Source: Gonapodya sp. JEL0774 (lineage: Eukaryota; Monoblepharomycota; Monoblepharidomycetes; Monoblepharidales; Gonapodyaceae). Taken from it: a stretch of 64,000 nt of DNA. The stretch spans positions 45,778 to 109,777 of the forward strand of contig JADIIX010000074.1 of the NCBI GenBank assembly GCA_027604505.1, written 5' to 3'. The notes under the pieces were generated by a model that saw nothing but the letters and a program-made list of their open reading frames with translations, made no database searches and had not been told where the DNA came from. Made by a program: the position numbers and the translations under genes. Positions 1 through 10,146 of this stretch are shown in pieces (the stretch's first letter is position 1; each line of letters starts with the position of its first letter).

Positions 1-2121
1 GGTCCAGATTATGAAGACGAAATTGCCAGCGCTGTTAAGGGCTTTTCCTCGGTAGTGAGGCGCATTTCACTCCAGCAGAAGCGTAAAGTCGAGGCTATGC
101 TCGCCGTTGTGGACTACACATCCATAGGTGATGCATCTCGCCACGCCAGATGGGAGGGATTCGTATCCCGAGATATTGGTGGCTGGAGATGGGATCCTGA
201 AGAGGGCATGGTCTGGATTGCAGGCACTGGGGAGGAAGGAATCATCGCTGATAAAGCCCCTGCTTCAACGGATTCAAGGGCAAAGAGTGTTGTGAGTGCA
301 GCGGTTGGCGCTGCTCTGACTGTGCAAGAGATCATCAAAGGAGGACTGGGTGTTGGTCGCTGGCGGCGATGGTGGCGATGGATGGGTTTGCGCAAAATCA
401 TTCTCGAGAAGTTTGCATTCGTCGTCAGGTGCGGATGGACTCATCGTTTGGTTATGGAAATTTGTCTTACAGCTGACCTGTATTATCTAATCGATAGCGC
501 TTTGACTGAAGCTCCTGTCCAATACTCAATTATTGAAGGAACACGCAACGCGCTTGCAACACTCACGGAAACACTGCGGCAGATGGGCTACACCTCGAAG
601 AAGCCCGCGAATTTGATCATTGTTGGTCACAGTATCGGTGGTTTCTTCGCTCAAATGATGTTAAACCGTCATCGTGAGGTATTCGAGAATGTGCGAGCAG
701 AGAAATGGAGTAACCTTCCTGGGTCGCAGAGACGCAAGTCGGGTCACCTGGCGGAAGGCCTCTCTGCAGAAGAGTCGGACATCTTGACTTCGGATTTGGA
801 TTCGGACTCGGGACTCTCCACCGCTGAATCGGGATACTCCGTATCAACTGGTATTTTCCCACTTTCTCCAAGGAGAATTGGTGACCAGGTTACAATAGAC
901 ACGACTGGGACTGGCAGCGTTCCAGTGGTTCCATCAGCTGGTCACGGTCTGTCCCCTTTAACATTCAAAACGATCATCACACTCGGCTCGTATCTCAGCT
1001 GGGTCGCTGATCCAGCTGAAATCTTGATACCGGAAGGCATGAAAAACAAATGGGTCAGTATTTTTTTCACTGAAGATTTTTTCAGTGGGCCACTCAGCCC
1101 ACTGGGCTTAAGGAACGTGAGCGAGGGATTAGCCGCAGAAATTGGGATCGGTTTGTTCGAAGCTCGACGCTCCATCAAAGCTTCGAGGTCGAAATCGGAG
1201 CTGGATTATCGGGGAGCTTTGCGTGGGGTTGGTACGGGGATCTCTGGCGCCGTTCATAAGATGCTTCATAAACTCGTGGGCAACACTTCCTGTGCTGGCG
1301 CCAATGCTCGCAGGAGACACCGGACACGAAGCGACGGACTTAGAAAACGCCACAAGCGGGCAAAGAGTAAGGAAACTTCTGTGAAGATGTCCCCACTGGT
1401 TCCTGGTGGAAGTCACCTCTCACCATCAACCGAGACAGGAATGCCCAGCTCCCACCGCTCAAGGGGATACATGCTTGTTGACAGCTACGGCGAAGTTGTT
1501 TCGTCGTCGGCTGAAGTTGATGAGGACGACGATGAGCTAGGATATGGATACGATAACGTGGAGGGTAAACGCCGTATATCAGCACAAGCATCAAAAGTAC
1601 CTTCATCTACCTCCGGGTTCCATAAGGTGATCAACGCGACCGCCGACGCCCTATCCACCGCAGCTCAGATTCCGCTGTCTGTTCACGAGCGGATGTGGGA
1701 CGTTCTCGAGGGTTGGAATGAAGAGTATGGACTGGATCGGTGGACAGGATTCGTGCGTCGCGTAACTGGACCGTTGGGAGAAGGATACGTGAACGATCCT
1801 ATCGTTTGGCGTATCATGGAAGGTGTGGTTGGTGGGATCCTCAAGGACGGCAATGTTGATCCTACGTCAACAGGGGTGTTTCACCTGTTGCAACGAGAGA
1901 ATAAAGCTCGATCAATGGATCAGACCCTCTTTGGGACCTCCACAAGCTCCGGCATAACAAGCAGTCGGTCTAGACGATTGCAGGAGACTTCCTCTATCTT
2001 TCAGAATGAGAGCTCCGGAGAACTAAATGTGGCCGAAGCAAGGGGCTGGGCAGACAAGCTGATGAACCTCGCCTTGGACATTGTTACACCGGTGAGTGCT
2101 TCCAGCCAATGGTCGCAATGA
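1..2121 (+). CDS. alpha/beta-hydrolase (serine lipase-like) gene, 5' end outside window
   Basis: The frame is open from the first base of the window, so the start codon lies upstream and only the C-terminal part is seen. A nucleophile elbow GHSIGG (about 617-640), preceded by hydrophobic LIIV, marks an alpha/beta-hydrolase of the lipase/PGAP1/DUF676 kind; a later strand IITLGS (near 968) resembles the segment that often follows the elbow in these lipases. Between them is a Ser/Asp-rich linker and after them a basic, Ser-rich tail. The stretch near 430-471 looks like an unremoved intron (GT..TTACAG). A good donor (GTGAGT) lies at 2092, so the final residues to the TGA at 2119-2121 may be intronic. 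The exact family and substrate (GPI-anchor, phospholipid or other ester) cannot be decided. Confidence 0.55.
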   Translation, partial: GPDYEDEIASAVKGFSSVVRRISLQQKRKVEAMLAVVDYTSIGDASRHARWEGFVSRDIGGWRWDPEEGMVWIAGTGEEGIIADKAPASTDSRAKSVVSAAVGAALTVQEIIKGGLGVGRWRRWWRWMGLRKIILEKFAFVVRCGWTHRLVMEICLTADLYYLIDSALTEAPVQYSIIEGTRNALATLTETLRQMGYTSKKPANLIIVGHSIGGFFAQMMLNRHREVFENVRAEKWSNLPGSQRRKSGHLAEGLSAEESDILTSDLDSDSGLSTAESGYSVSTGIFPLSPRRIGDQVTIDTTGTGSVPVVPSAGHGLSPLTFKTIITLGSYLSWVADPAEILIPEGMKNKWVSIFFTEDFFSGPLSPLGLRNVSEGLAAEIGIGLFEARRSIKASRSKSELDYRGALRGVGTGISGAVHKMLHKLVGNTSCAGANARRRHRTRSDGLRKRHKRAKSKETSVKMSPLVPGGSHLSPSTETGMPSSHRSRGYMLVDSYGEVVSSSAEVDEDDDELGYGYDNVEGKRRISAQASKVPSSTSGFHKVINATADALSTAAQIPLSVHERMWDVLEGWNEEYGLDRWTGFVRRVTGPLGEGYVNDPIVWRIMEGVVGGILKDGNVDPTSTGVFHLLQRENKARSMDQTLFGTSTSSGITSSRSRRLQETSSIFQNESSGELNVAEARGWADKLMNLALDIVTPVSASSQWSQ

Positions 2122-2436
2122 ACTGAACTTGTCCTCAAATTTCGCTTTCTGCGAAGATCCCCGCGTTGGCGTTCACTTTGATCCCGGGACCCCCCCAAAC
2201 TCCACCACGAGCTCCTCTTCGTGAAAATATCTCCTTAGTCTCCCATTTGAAGCGCGTCGGCAGTTGGTACTGGAATGAAAGATCGACGTGACCCGAAGGA
2301 TTGAACGGCAGAGGTGGACTCCGAATATGAACAATCTGGTTTTCTAAGCGAATAACAGTACGGACACTCAAAACTAGTATTCTAGCATTATCAGCACTGT
2401 TCCCCACGCATATGTACATACTTCGAAAAAATCCGC

Positions 2437-3986
2437 TCAACCAGCGGCGCAACCTGTGACCAAATTGTCATGTTCAAACATAAGGTCCGCAATATCAAAC
2501 TTCCGCATCGATCTACCCACCAACTTCCTGGACATGGCTGCGTTCCCTTGTCGGAAAACTCTGACTGAAAATGACACTCCACCACTGCTGCGAACGTCCC
2601 ATTCTGAGCCTCCCTTTTTCAGCGAATACGGTTTCAATTCCATTTCAGCGCTCGATACAATATCGGACAAAAAAAACGCAGCTGCTTCAGCCGTTGCCCG
2701 CACTGCAACAATCATTTGCCGCTCAAATTTATCCGCGGATCCGCTTTTGTGAAGCATCACAATCTCTACGTCTAAAGCCTTTGTTGCGGCAAAGTCCACC
2801 ACCGCTGCAATCACATTATCAGATCCATCACGCTTCGCCCACTTATCTACGTCCCACGAAACGGTGGAAAACCCAACGTTGGCTGACTTGGACGGAGAGG
2901 GTAGAGGCATCGAGTACAGCTTGAAATCTCGACGTAAAAGGTCCGCGGAGGATAGATCACGAAGCTCCTTTTTGGAGTCTTTTAGCTCACGGGCATATGT
3001 TTGGAAATACGTTTGCTTGGGAGAGTTGGTGCCGAGCACAGTTATCTGCGTTGTGCCAGGACCTTTGGCAAGGGAGAACATAACTGATGCCATTTCAATG
3101 CTAAGCTCATCGGTGAAAAAAATGATTAGACAAACGTTGAGTCTTTTAGGGAAAAACAGGTGGTCAACCTACTCTAAATCCGTAACCCGTCCCGAATCAA
3201 CACTGAGACAGTCCGTATCATGGAGAATAGGTGCCAAGAGAAGGTCCGCCATTTGCGGTGGAACAACAGAAGGAAGGTCGAGACCCGAATCAACATACAG
3301 CTTCGCCACAAGGGATGAGCAAGATCCGACTGGAGCGATGACTCTCAGGGCACATTGAGATGTAGGAAAGGCATTCTCATCCACCTTATCAAAAAATTAA
3401 GGCCGGTGCCCTTTTTCAAAACAGATTCAGTCGACAGAGAAACAAAATGCCACGTACGTGGTGATCAACAACTCCTCTCACGGCAGGTGCAAACTTACTC
3501 TGCACACTTGCCAATTTGTTGTGGTCTGTAATAATCAGCTGAAGATCGTTGGAAGTAGCCAGCGCGTCCAGATCGAGCTCGTCCTGGAATCGAGTATGCT
3601 CTAGTAGTTTTTGTGACGGGAGTGCACCTCCTTCCGGAAATGCGTGACGAAACGCTTGCACACACTCGGGACGAATAGGGAGATCGGCACGTGGAAAGTT
3701 AAACGCTGGAATGAATGAGCGAGAACTGTCCGCGCGCGTTAAGTGTTGAAGGTACGCCAGAGCCAGGGCTGACACCATGGAGTCGGGATCTGTGGAGCGG
3801 CCGAGATGGAGACAGCATCAATGAGTCAGAACACCGTCATTGTGTTCTGTGGAAGCATGGCAAGATTTGTTGGTCACTTCACCCACCCCCAGCTTCGTTC
3901 CCAATAACTACCGTCACCGTCCCTGGCCTCGAGAGTGCCGGACCAATATTTTCCAGGAATTGAAGGAACGAATCAAGTGCCTTCAT
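2437..3986 (-). CDS. PPX1: exopolyphosphatase, PPX1/prune-like DHH phosphoesterase
   Basis: Four exons join in frame: 3986-3887, 3789-3458, 3384-3173 and 3100-2437, giving about 435 aa; yeast Ppx1 is about 400 aa. The start MKALDSF is the first ATG of the first exon. Metal-binding motifs of the DHH superfamily are all present: DPDS (formed across intron 1), LLITDHN-like IITDHNKL, VVDHH (the codons just before intron 2), then GSCSSLVAKLY and LAPILHDTDCL. The DHHA2-type C-terminal half is in the last exon. The family hydrolyses terminal phosphate from inorganic polyphosphate with Mg/Mn in the cytosol or mitochondrial matrix. It runs head-to-head with the unrecognised gene that follows. A pyrophosphatase or phosphodiesterase activity cannot be excluded. 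Confidence 0.9.
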
Positions 3987-4271
3987 GCGGAGCGATCGAT
4001 GGAAACGATGGAAGAGTTGATGCGTCTTCTATATGTTCTCCACAAATAATTATATACGTGCGATATACGCTCCACTCACTCGAGTACAGAAACAAAATTA
4101 CAATAAGTACAATATGCACGATTCTTGTTCGCGTGAGGAGTATCCACTGATCACTATGGAGGAGCTCCATGAGGTCGTCCTGGGGGTTCCTTGTGAGTGA
4201 ACTGCGAAGGGCTCCATGAATTCGCAATCCCATGAGCTCCCTTCATCCTCTCTACTGAATCGGGTGATACC

Positions 4272-6954
4272 ATGCCCCACAGAGTCGATCTCGATGCCCA
4301 TCCTCTCTCTGCCCTCCGTCGACGACACCATGGCGCTCATCGAACCTTTCACCACTTTCACTGCTTTCCTCATCTCGTTCACCCCAGAGTTGTGACTCGA
4401 GAGGCGGTCGCGGATGTGCTGCCTCAACTGCGGAACCTCATTTTCACGGGTGACATTCAGGAACTCGGGTTTGGTGCTGGTAGAAGCGAACAAACCGCAG
4501 TGTCAAGCAACTCTCGGGCGAGGAAGACTTCTGTGCCAATGAACACTCAGACGAACGAAGCCACAGAAAATTTAGACGGTGTTTTGATGATTAATAACAA
4601 GGATGGAACACCTGTTCAAGTGGAAAACGGGTCTCTCCCATCATCATCATCAGCAGATCCTCAGAGGAGGTACACGGTGGTACGGGGACACCAGCCAGCC
4701 ATCGATGAGTTGACTACAGTAGCTGGTCGAATAGTGAGCTTCTCAGCAGTTGGTGGACGGAGCAACGTGGAGCTTATTGCATTGTGACCTGTTCACACAG
4801 TGGAATGGTCACGAGCCTCCGGGAAACGAATCCATTACAGCACCTCCTCCAACCAAACCTCTTAAGTCAGCCAATGTCATTGTCAGGGAAAGAAGGAAAC
4901 TACTTGCCCACAAGCAAGTGACAAACGTCGAGGTTTGTTGAATATTTGCGCCAGTTCGTTCATCCATATAGCAAATAGTGTATTTCTTCCGCGGGCATAT
5001 CTCAGAAACCAGACATTGCAGCCAGTTCGCCGCTGCCACTACCCACTCCGTCTGCAATCACTCTCACAACTGAGGCAGTTCCCTTTCAATCACCGCCAGA
5101 ATCACCTCAGCTGGTTCTGGTACCAGATACTCAAACCCCACCACAGGAAGAACAAGAATCAGTGAATCTTTTTGTCCCGAATATTTCTGGCTTGTCCTCG
5201 ATTCGTCGTTCTCCTGCGGTGAAAACCACAGCTGCAAGCCTCTTGGCGAAAGCCTCACGACTCCCACAAACCTCGAAAACCCCTTTCGCGCCATCTGAAC
5301 GTCGAAATCTCTTGGAAAATGCTCTTGCCAACACTCCCGAGACCGAGCCTTCGCATGCCCATGGGCCCTTCCATCGAAATGCTGCGTCACGGTCCGCTAT
5401 ACGCTTCGGGACCGACTTCGCGGTCCTGCTTGCCCGTGAGCAAGCTCTGCTAGCGAATCAGAGGACCAAGCTCGTTGCCTCATCGGTAGTGCAGGACGTG
5501 GCAGTGAAAGAGGTCACGTGGGTGGAGGTTGCCGAGATGGTCTGGAAAACGTTCCGATTTTTAATGGGGAGGGCAACGTCGGTGTTGTCGCAGGAATTGG
5601 CTGACCAAATGATCAAGGCTTTCGGTGGGTGCGAAATTTAACAGGTGGAGATGTTCGTTTGCGTGCTACCATTTGCTTTCCTGTTCGGAATGCAGAGTCC
5701 GATCCGCACCCTCCCACTAGCCCAACGCTGCCTTCATTTCTCCGCTCCCTTCTGACATCTGGTCGTGTCCTAGAGTCTGATGTCATCAACCTCCGCATGC
5801 TTCTCCTGCACTTTCGCCGCTTACGAGACCTGCGTGAATTCTGTTTCGATCAAGGCATGTGGTACCTCATGGGTCCCATCGTTTTTCGTGCGGCCACATG
5901 TGTTGGTGGTCGTAAAGGAGGCGCCGGATTACTGATTGTGCTCGATGTCGAGGATGCCCGGAGTGTTCCAGAACGCGGAATTTTAGTGCAACGAAAGCGA
6001 CCAACTGGGGGGTTTGCAAATGACCAAAATGCGAGTGTGGGGCTCCAAACAGTGACTGGTGGCCCAGGTGGTCGATCCACCTTGCCCGGCCACTTGCATC
6101 GTGGATCCGTTTTGCCAGCGGCTCCCAACGCTGTAACTTCTGCAACCATGGTCACTGGCACAGGCAGGTTGTCATTTGAAACCGAGGAGACCAGTGGTGT
6201 GCGGGGAGCAGGGATAGTCGGGATCCAGGTGGTTGGAGCTGGGGATGCAGCCGGTGGGCGAAATAGCAGGCGCCCGTCGATGGCATCACAAAACGTGAAG
6301 CCTGACACTAATCTGAGGCGAACCTCTGTGACTGCTACTGGGCGGCAACAGTCGGCTGGGCGACACAACTCTGCGGGGTTGCAGCGTTCGGCGGTGAAGA
6401 AGGGAGTGAGGATATCTTCGGCTGGGAGATCTTCAAGGGGAAATCTTGTCAGTGGAGGGGGGATGAAAGTGAAAATGGGGTTGTCAGCGGCGTTCGCAGA
6501 TGAAGAGGAACCCAAGCAAGACAAAAGCGTATCTGCTCCACTTTCAGCCATTCACACCGTCCGCCTCGACGCACCGACAGCTGCCGCCAATCTTCCTTTA
6601 CCTCTGCATACTGAATTTCACCATGATGCTGTTCAGCTCCCCATCCGCCGCCCTCGCGTCGCCTTCACACGGCGTGCATCTGTGGCAACCCCATTGTCTA
6701 TAAATGGCACGTTTGGTAAGCCACTCGATCCGGGAAGCACGTGGATTGATTGGGCGGAGACGTTAGACTACCGAGGGATGGTGGAAACAGTGTTTTGTAC
6801 TGAACACGTTTTGAGCCCGGTAGCGGGGCTGCTGGGAGTGATGGTGGATAGGTGGGACGATATTTTTGGTGACAGTGATGGCCAGGCAGGTGAGAGGCTG
6901 GAGGAGGAGCAAAACGCATGGGTGGGGAGAATGATGGTCGGGACTGCAGTGTGA
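4272..6954 (+). CDS. unrecognised multi-exon protein
   Basis: I do not recognise a family. Exons that join in one frame are about 4272-4733, 4801-4935, 5005-5624 and 5694-6954, with introns of about 70 bp, roughly 820 aa in all. The N-terminal exon is uncertain: another open frame overlaps 4283-4396, and a short upstream exon from the ATG at 4156 does not join cleanly. Visible features are a Pro-rich linker in exon 3, a predicted helical, Leu-rich segment at 5720-5870, and a long Gly/Ser/Arg-rich low-complexity region (about 6020-6540) before an ordered acidic C-terminus with several Trp residues. The 5' end faces PPX1, so the two may share a promoter of a few hundred bases. The minus-strand frame at 4098-4493 is taken as a shadow. 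Confidence 0.5.
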
Positions 6955-8303
6955 ATGGAAGGGATGGATGAAAAGGGCGATTTCGAAAGTAACAACCTCA
7001 GTGCATTTATGGTTTCATAGTTAACCGGTATGTACAATATCATAAGATATTTTGCTCAGCGTGTTGTTCCCCCAGTACAAAAACAGGAGAACGAATTTTG
7101 GAGCAACCGCCTCACGAAATCATGAACACTCAGGACATTCAACAAACTAATGCTAAAGACCGGTATGATAAAGAAATGGCATTTCTATTAAGTTCAAAAT
7201 GTTTTCGCGACGACAGCATGCAGTTAATGGCGACAACATCCAATCGAAGGGAAAGGGTTTGCCGCTCCAATTTCCAACCCATTTCGTTGTGGCATAGGAA
7301 GGCTTGGCGGAGATTGGTGTCCCCAAATTTGCACTGTAATATTGGCTTTCTCCCCTGGGAGAAAAAGAAAACCCTGTATCCTTTCGCACTCCACCGACAC
7401 CGTAAACAGGTCCTGAACTCTACCATAAGTCATTCTTGCACAAAGATCGTCAGAGGATCTTGAGAGCTTGCGCTATTGTATACTCACGTGCAGTTCACTT
7501 TGGACTTTCTGGACTATACTGGATTGTGTGTGCAAGTCAAGCATCTGACCACCTCGGAAAAGAAAAGTGACCTAGCCCGATATGTATTCAAATGTCATCG
7601 ATGTATTGAGGGTCTTGCAATCGGTAGTAATGTACGTACTCTGGAATGTTGAGTGAGGGTGCTAAGCATCCCTGACTTTTACACATGGGCCCTGGACCGC
7701 CAAGCCTTACGACGCCAGCCCTGAACCCCGATCCTCCAGCCGCCATGAAAGGTTTCGTCTCAAACCCAAGTGTTCTGTTCTCCGCGAGCATCTCTCGACA
7801 ACGGAACAAAAAGAGACACAAGGTATTGTCACATTCACTCTTTCCCCTCAGATCAAAGCGTTGTCTCAACCATCTCTCTGTCCACTCGACATAATAGGTA
7901 CCATTCCATTCGCTCTTTTTCCTCACGTCAAAGCCTTGTCTCAGCCATTTTCTCTCTCCGTCGACATAGAACCGTGCATCTACTCTGCTCGGTTGGTCTT
8001 AGCGCTCCATCTCTCGCCGACGGAACGTTGAAAGTCAGAAGGTACTGTTCCATTGCTCATCACGTAAACGCGTGTCTCAACCATTTTTCTCTCTACATCA
8101 ACGTAGAACTGCGCATCAAACTCTGCTAGCCTGCTCTCTGCTCTGCCTCTCTCGACGACGGAACTGAAAAGACTTCAGGTACTATTCCTTTTAACTCTTC
8201 ATCCTCACGGCGAGCCGTTGTCTCAACCTTGTTTTCTCTCCAGTCGACATAGACCCGCGCATCAAACTCTGCTAGTCTGGTTTCAGCTACATCAAGCTCG
8301 ATT
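6955..8303. other. gene-free stretch with tandem repeats at its right end
   Basis: No convincing gene is seen between 6955 and about 7780; the open frames are short and lack splice partners. The right part is filled by the degenerate repeat array described separately. Confidence 0.4.
7788..8288 (+). repeat. four diverged tandem copies of a 110-140 bp unit
   Basis: Each copy carries, in order, a CTCTCG-CGACGGAAC block, an AGGTACTATTCC-like block, TTGTCTCAACCAT, a CTCTC..GTCGACATAG block and GCGCATCAAACTCTGCT. The blocks recur at about 7790, 7905, 8010 and 8148, with substitutions and small gaps. The last copy ends about 15 bp before the ATG at 8304, so the array occupies the promoter or 5' leader of the small secreted ORF. 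Confidence 0.7.
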
Positions 8304-8761
8304 ATGAAGATAGCTCAACTCACCATCATCTGCGCCATCTTGGCGATCATCTCGCTGGCAGCTGAGGCGCACTGGACAAGCTTCACTTCCAACATCCAGA
8401 CTCAGTGGGACTACGAGAGAATTGCGATGACCAGAACGACGATCCTGACACGGGTTTCTCGGCAAAGGCTGCATGTGTGTTCAGAACGGAAATAGAGGAG
8501 CAGGGACGGTTGAATGATATATCGGGAAGTTGTTGGATGGCTTGGAGATCCGGCGGCTCGGTGGCGTTGGCTTGTGACACGGCGGAGACTTGCATGGATC
8601 AATTCAATAATTTGCACTGGATAGTGGATAGCGCGTGGCAGAGTTGCTACGCGACGGATGGTTCGGCCCGAGAGTTTGTTTTGGAGCACCCTGACAGCAG
8701 ATTGTGCACCAAGGTTTTCAATGGTTGCTCGGACTGCACTGCGTGGGGCAATGGATGCTAG
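8304..8761 (+). CDS. small secreted cysteine-rich protein, apparent frameshift
   Basis: The ATG at 8304 begins a typical signal peptide (Lys, then a run of Ile/Leu/Ala ending AEAHW). The following Cys-rich sequence, about 118 codons to the stop at 8759-8761 with ten Cys, lies in a different frame that has a stop at 8363. No GT-AG intron fits between the two. Either the assembly has a one-base error near 8366-8395 or the gene is broken. The mature part is acidic, contains several Trp residues and shows no known domain to me. Its size, Cys content and signal peptide resemble secreted small proteins of fungi, but no function can be assigned. Confidence 0.5.
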
Positions 8762-10146
8762 ATGATGAGTCAATGTAGTAGTTGGGATAAAGTCGTCAGA
8801 CAACGAGATACTTGAGATTTCAGTCTTTCTGTTTCTGCAGAAAGCGTGCCGGTTCAACTGCCACAGAGCGATTGAAATCGGTGAAATGGGTGAAATGCGG
8901 CAATCCAGGAGCTCATAATCCGGGCGACCTCGTACTGGTTAGTGAATCTATTCTCTGCAAGTTTTTGGTCAATGTCGACTTTCGAGTCGATTTCGATTTG
9001 CAATCTTCTCAGACAGATGCCTCTTTGTACGTCCAAGGAGCATGCTCCAATTCCAGTCAATCTGCACGTCATTGCGGTCGGAGAGACTCATTGCGGTTGG
9101 AGAGACTCATGGGTAATTCTTTGAGGAAGCATCTCGACCCTCACAAAATGAGCATCACCAAGCGGCAAGGGCCGACATCAACACCTGATGCCAGGTTCAT
9201 TGAGCGTCTCTCGCTTATTTCTTGCATTAGTCCCAGTCGTTTATGGCATGGTTGGAATCACACCGTGCGGACAATTATTCACAGGGTGGGCTGTCATGTA
9301 CCCATTCATTCCACTTTTAGGCTTCGCCTTGACATGTCTGGAGACAGAGACCTAGATTCTCATTCAAATTCGATTTGGTCCATAAATGAAATGCAAATCT
9401 CGCGATTGATTTTCTTGTGACGCATTCATGGGACGTCAGCGCGTTGCGGTTGGCTGCCAGTAACAGAAGAGAGCCATCCGTGAGCAGTCTCCCAAAATAG
9501 TGACAGACTGACAATCAGACAAAGAGCTCTTGAGTTCTCCACAGAGTATTTCTCTCACCTGTGGTCTATTAGAAGCTTGCCCCTCCCTCGCTTCGCTCCA
9601 TCAGACTCGCACCAAGAGTGAGCGAACGATGGCAGTTGGGCTGGAAACGGGCAGGAACTTGATATCTGAGGTTTCGAAGGTGTGTGCGCAAAAAGCGTGT
9701 GCTGAAACAGTTGATCGTTGTTGGAACCGAAGTGGTGCACAATTTTTGTGTAATAATAACAGCGGCCCTTGCGCTCACCCCACTCCAACCCTCCATTTTC
9801 TTAGTGATTCGAGCAGATGCCAAAGCGGGCAGAGTCGATCGAACGCTGAATCAATCCGAGCAAAGGAAAAGTACCAAGTGCAAAGTGGGTTCCATTCTTG
9901 CCTTTTTTCGCGCCCGCTCTCGGGCACAGGCTCATTTTGAACGTGACTCGGCCACCGTCCTCACTCGCATTCGGGAAACTATCATCCGAATCTTCTGATG
10001 TTTCAGGCATCGTTGAAATCGTCGTCACCGCCCGCGGACTTGTTTCTGCGTCTTTCTGTTTCGAACTTGCTCCCGACAAGGCTGGCGGACGTTCTTGCCC
10101 AAGAGCCCCCTGAAGACCGTACCCACTTTACCAAGGATCTCCAAAG
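8762..10146. other. gene-free stretch upstream of the CM1-domain gene
   Basis: No gene is recognised. A perfect-length tandem pair of a 19-bp unit (CATTGCGGTYGGAGAGACT) lies at 9070-9107. The last few hundred bases before 10147 presumably hold the promoter of the long coiled-coil gene; no motif was identified. Confidence 0.35.

Noticed and set aside
4098-4493. 131-codon minus-strand frame between PPX1 and the next gene
   Set aside because: No domain and no continuation; it overlaps better supported plus-strand exons, though the plus N-terminus is itself uncertain.
5850-6551. 233-codon minus-strand frame over the unrecognised gene
   Set aside because: Pro/Ser/Thr composition is what the complement of the Gly/Arg/Ser-rich plus frame gives; no splice partners were found.
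9070-9107. 19-bp tandem duplication considered as an operator
   Set aside because: It is a simple direct pair in gene-free DNA with no nearby start codon; nothing supports a regulatory role.
8812-9420. 202-codon plus frame downstream of the secreted ORF
   Set aside because: Composition is random-like, there is no motif, and a 19-bp tandem pair lies within; no evidence of coding.
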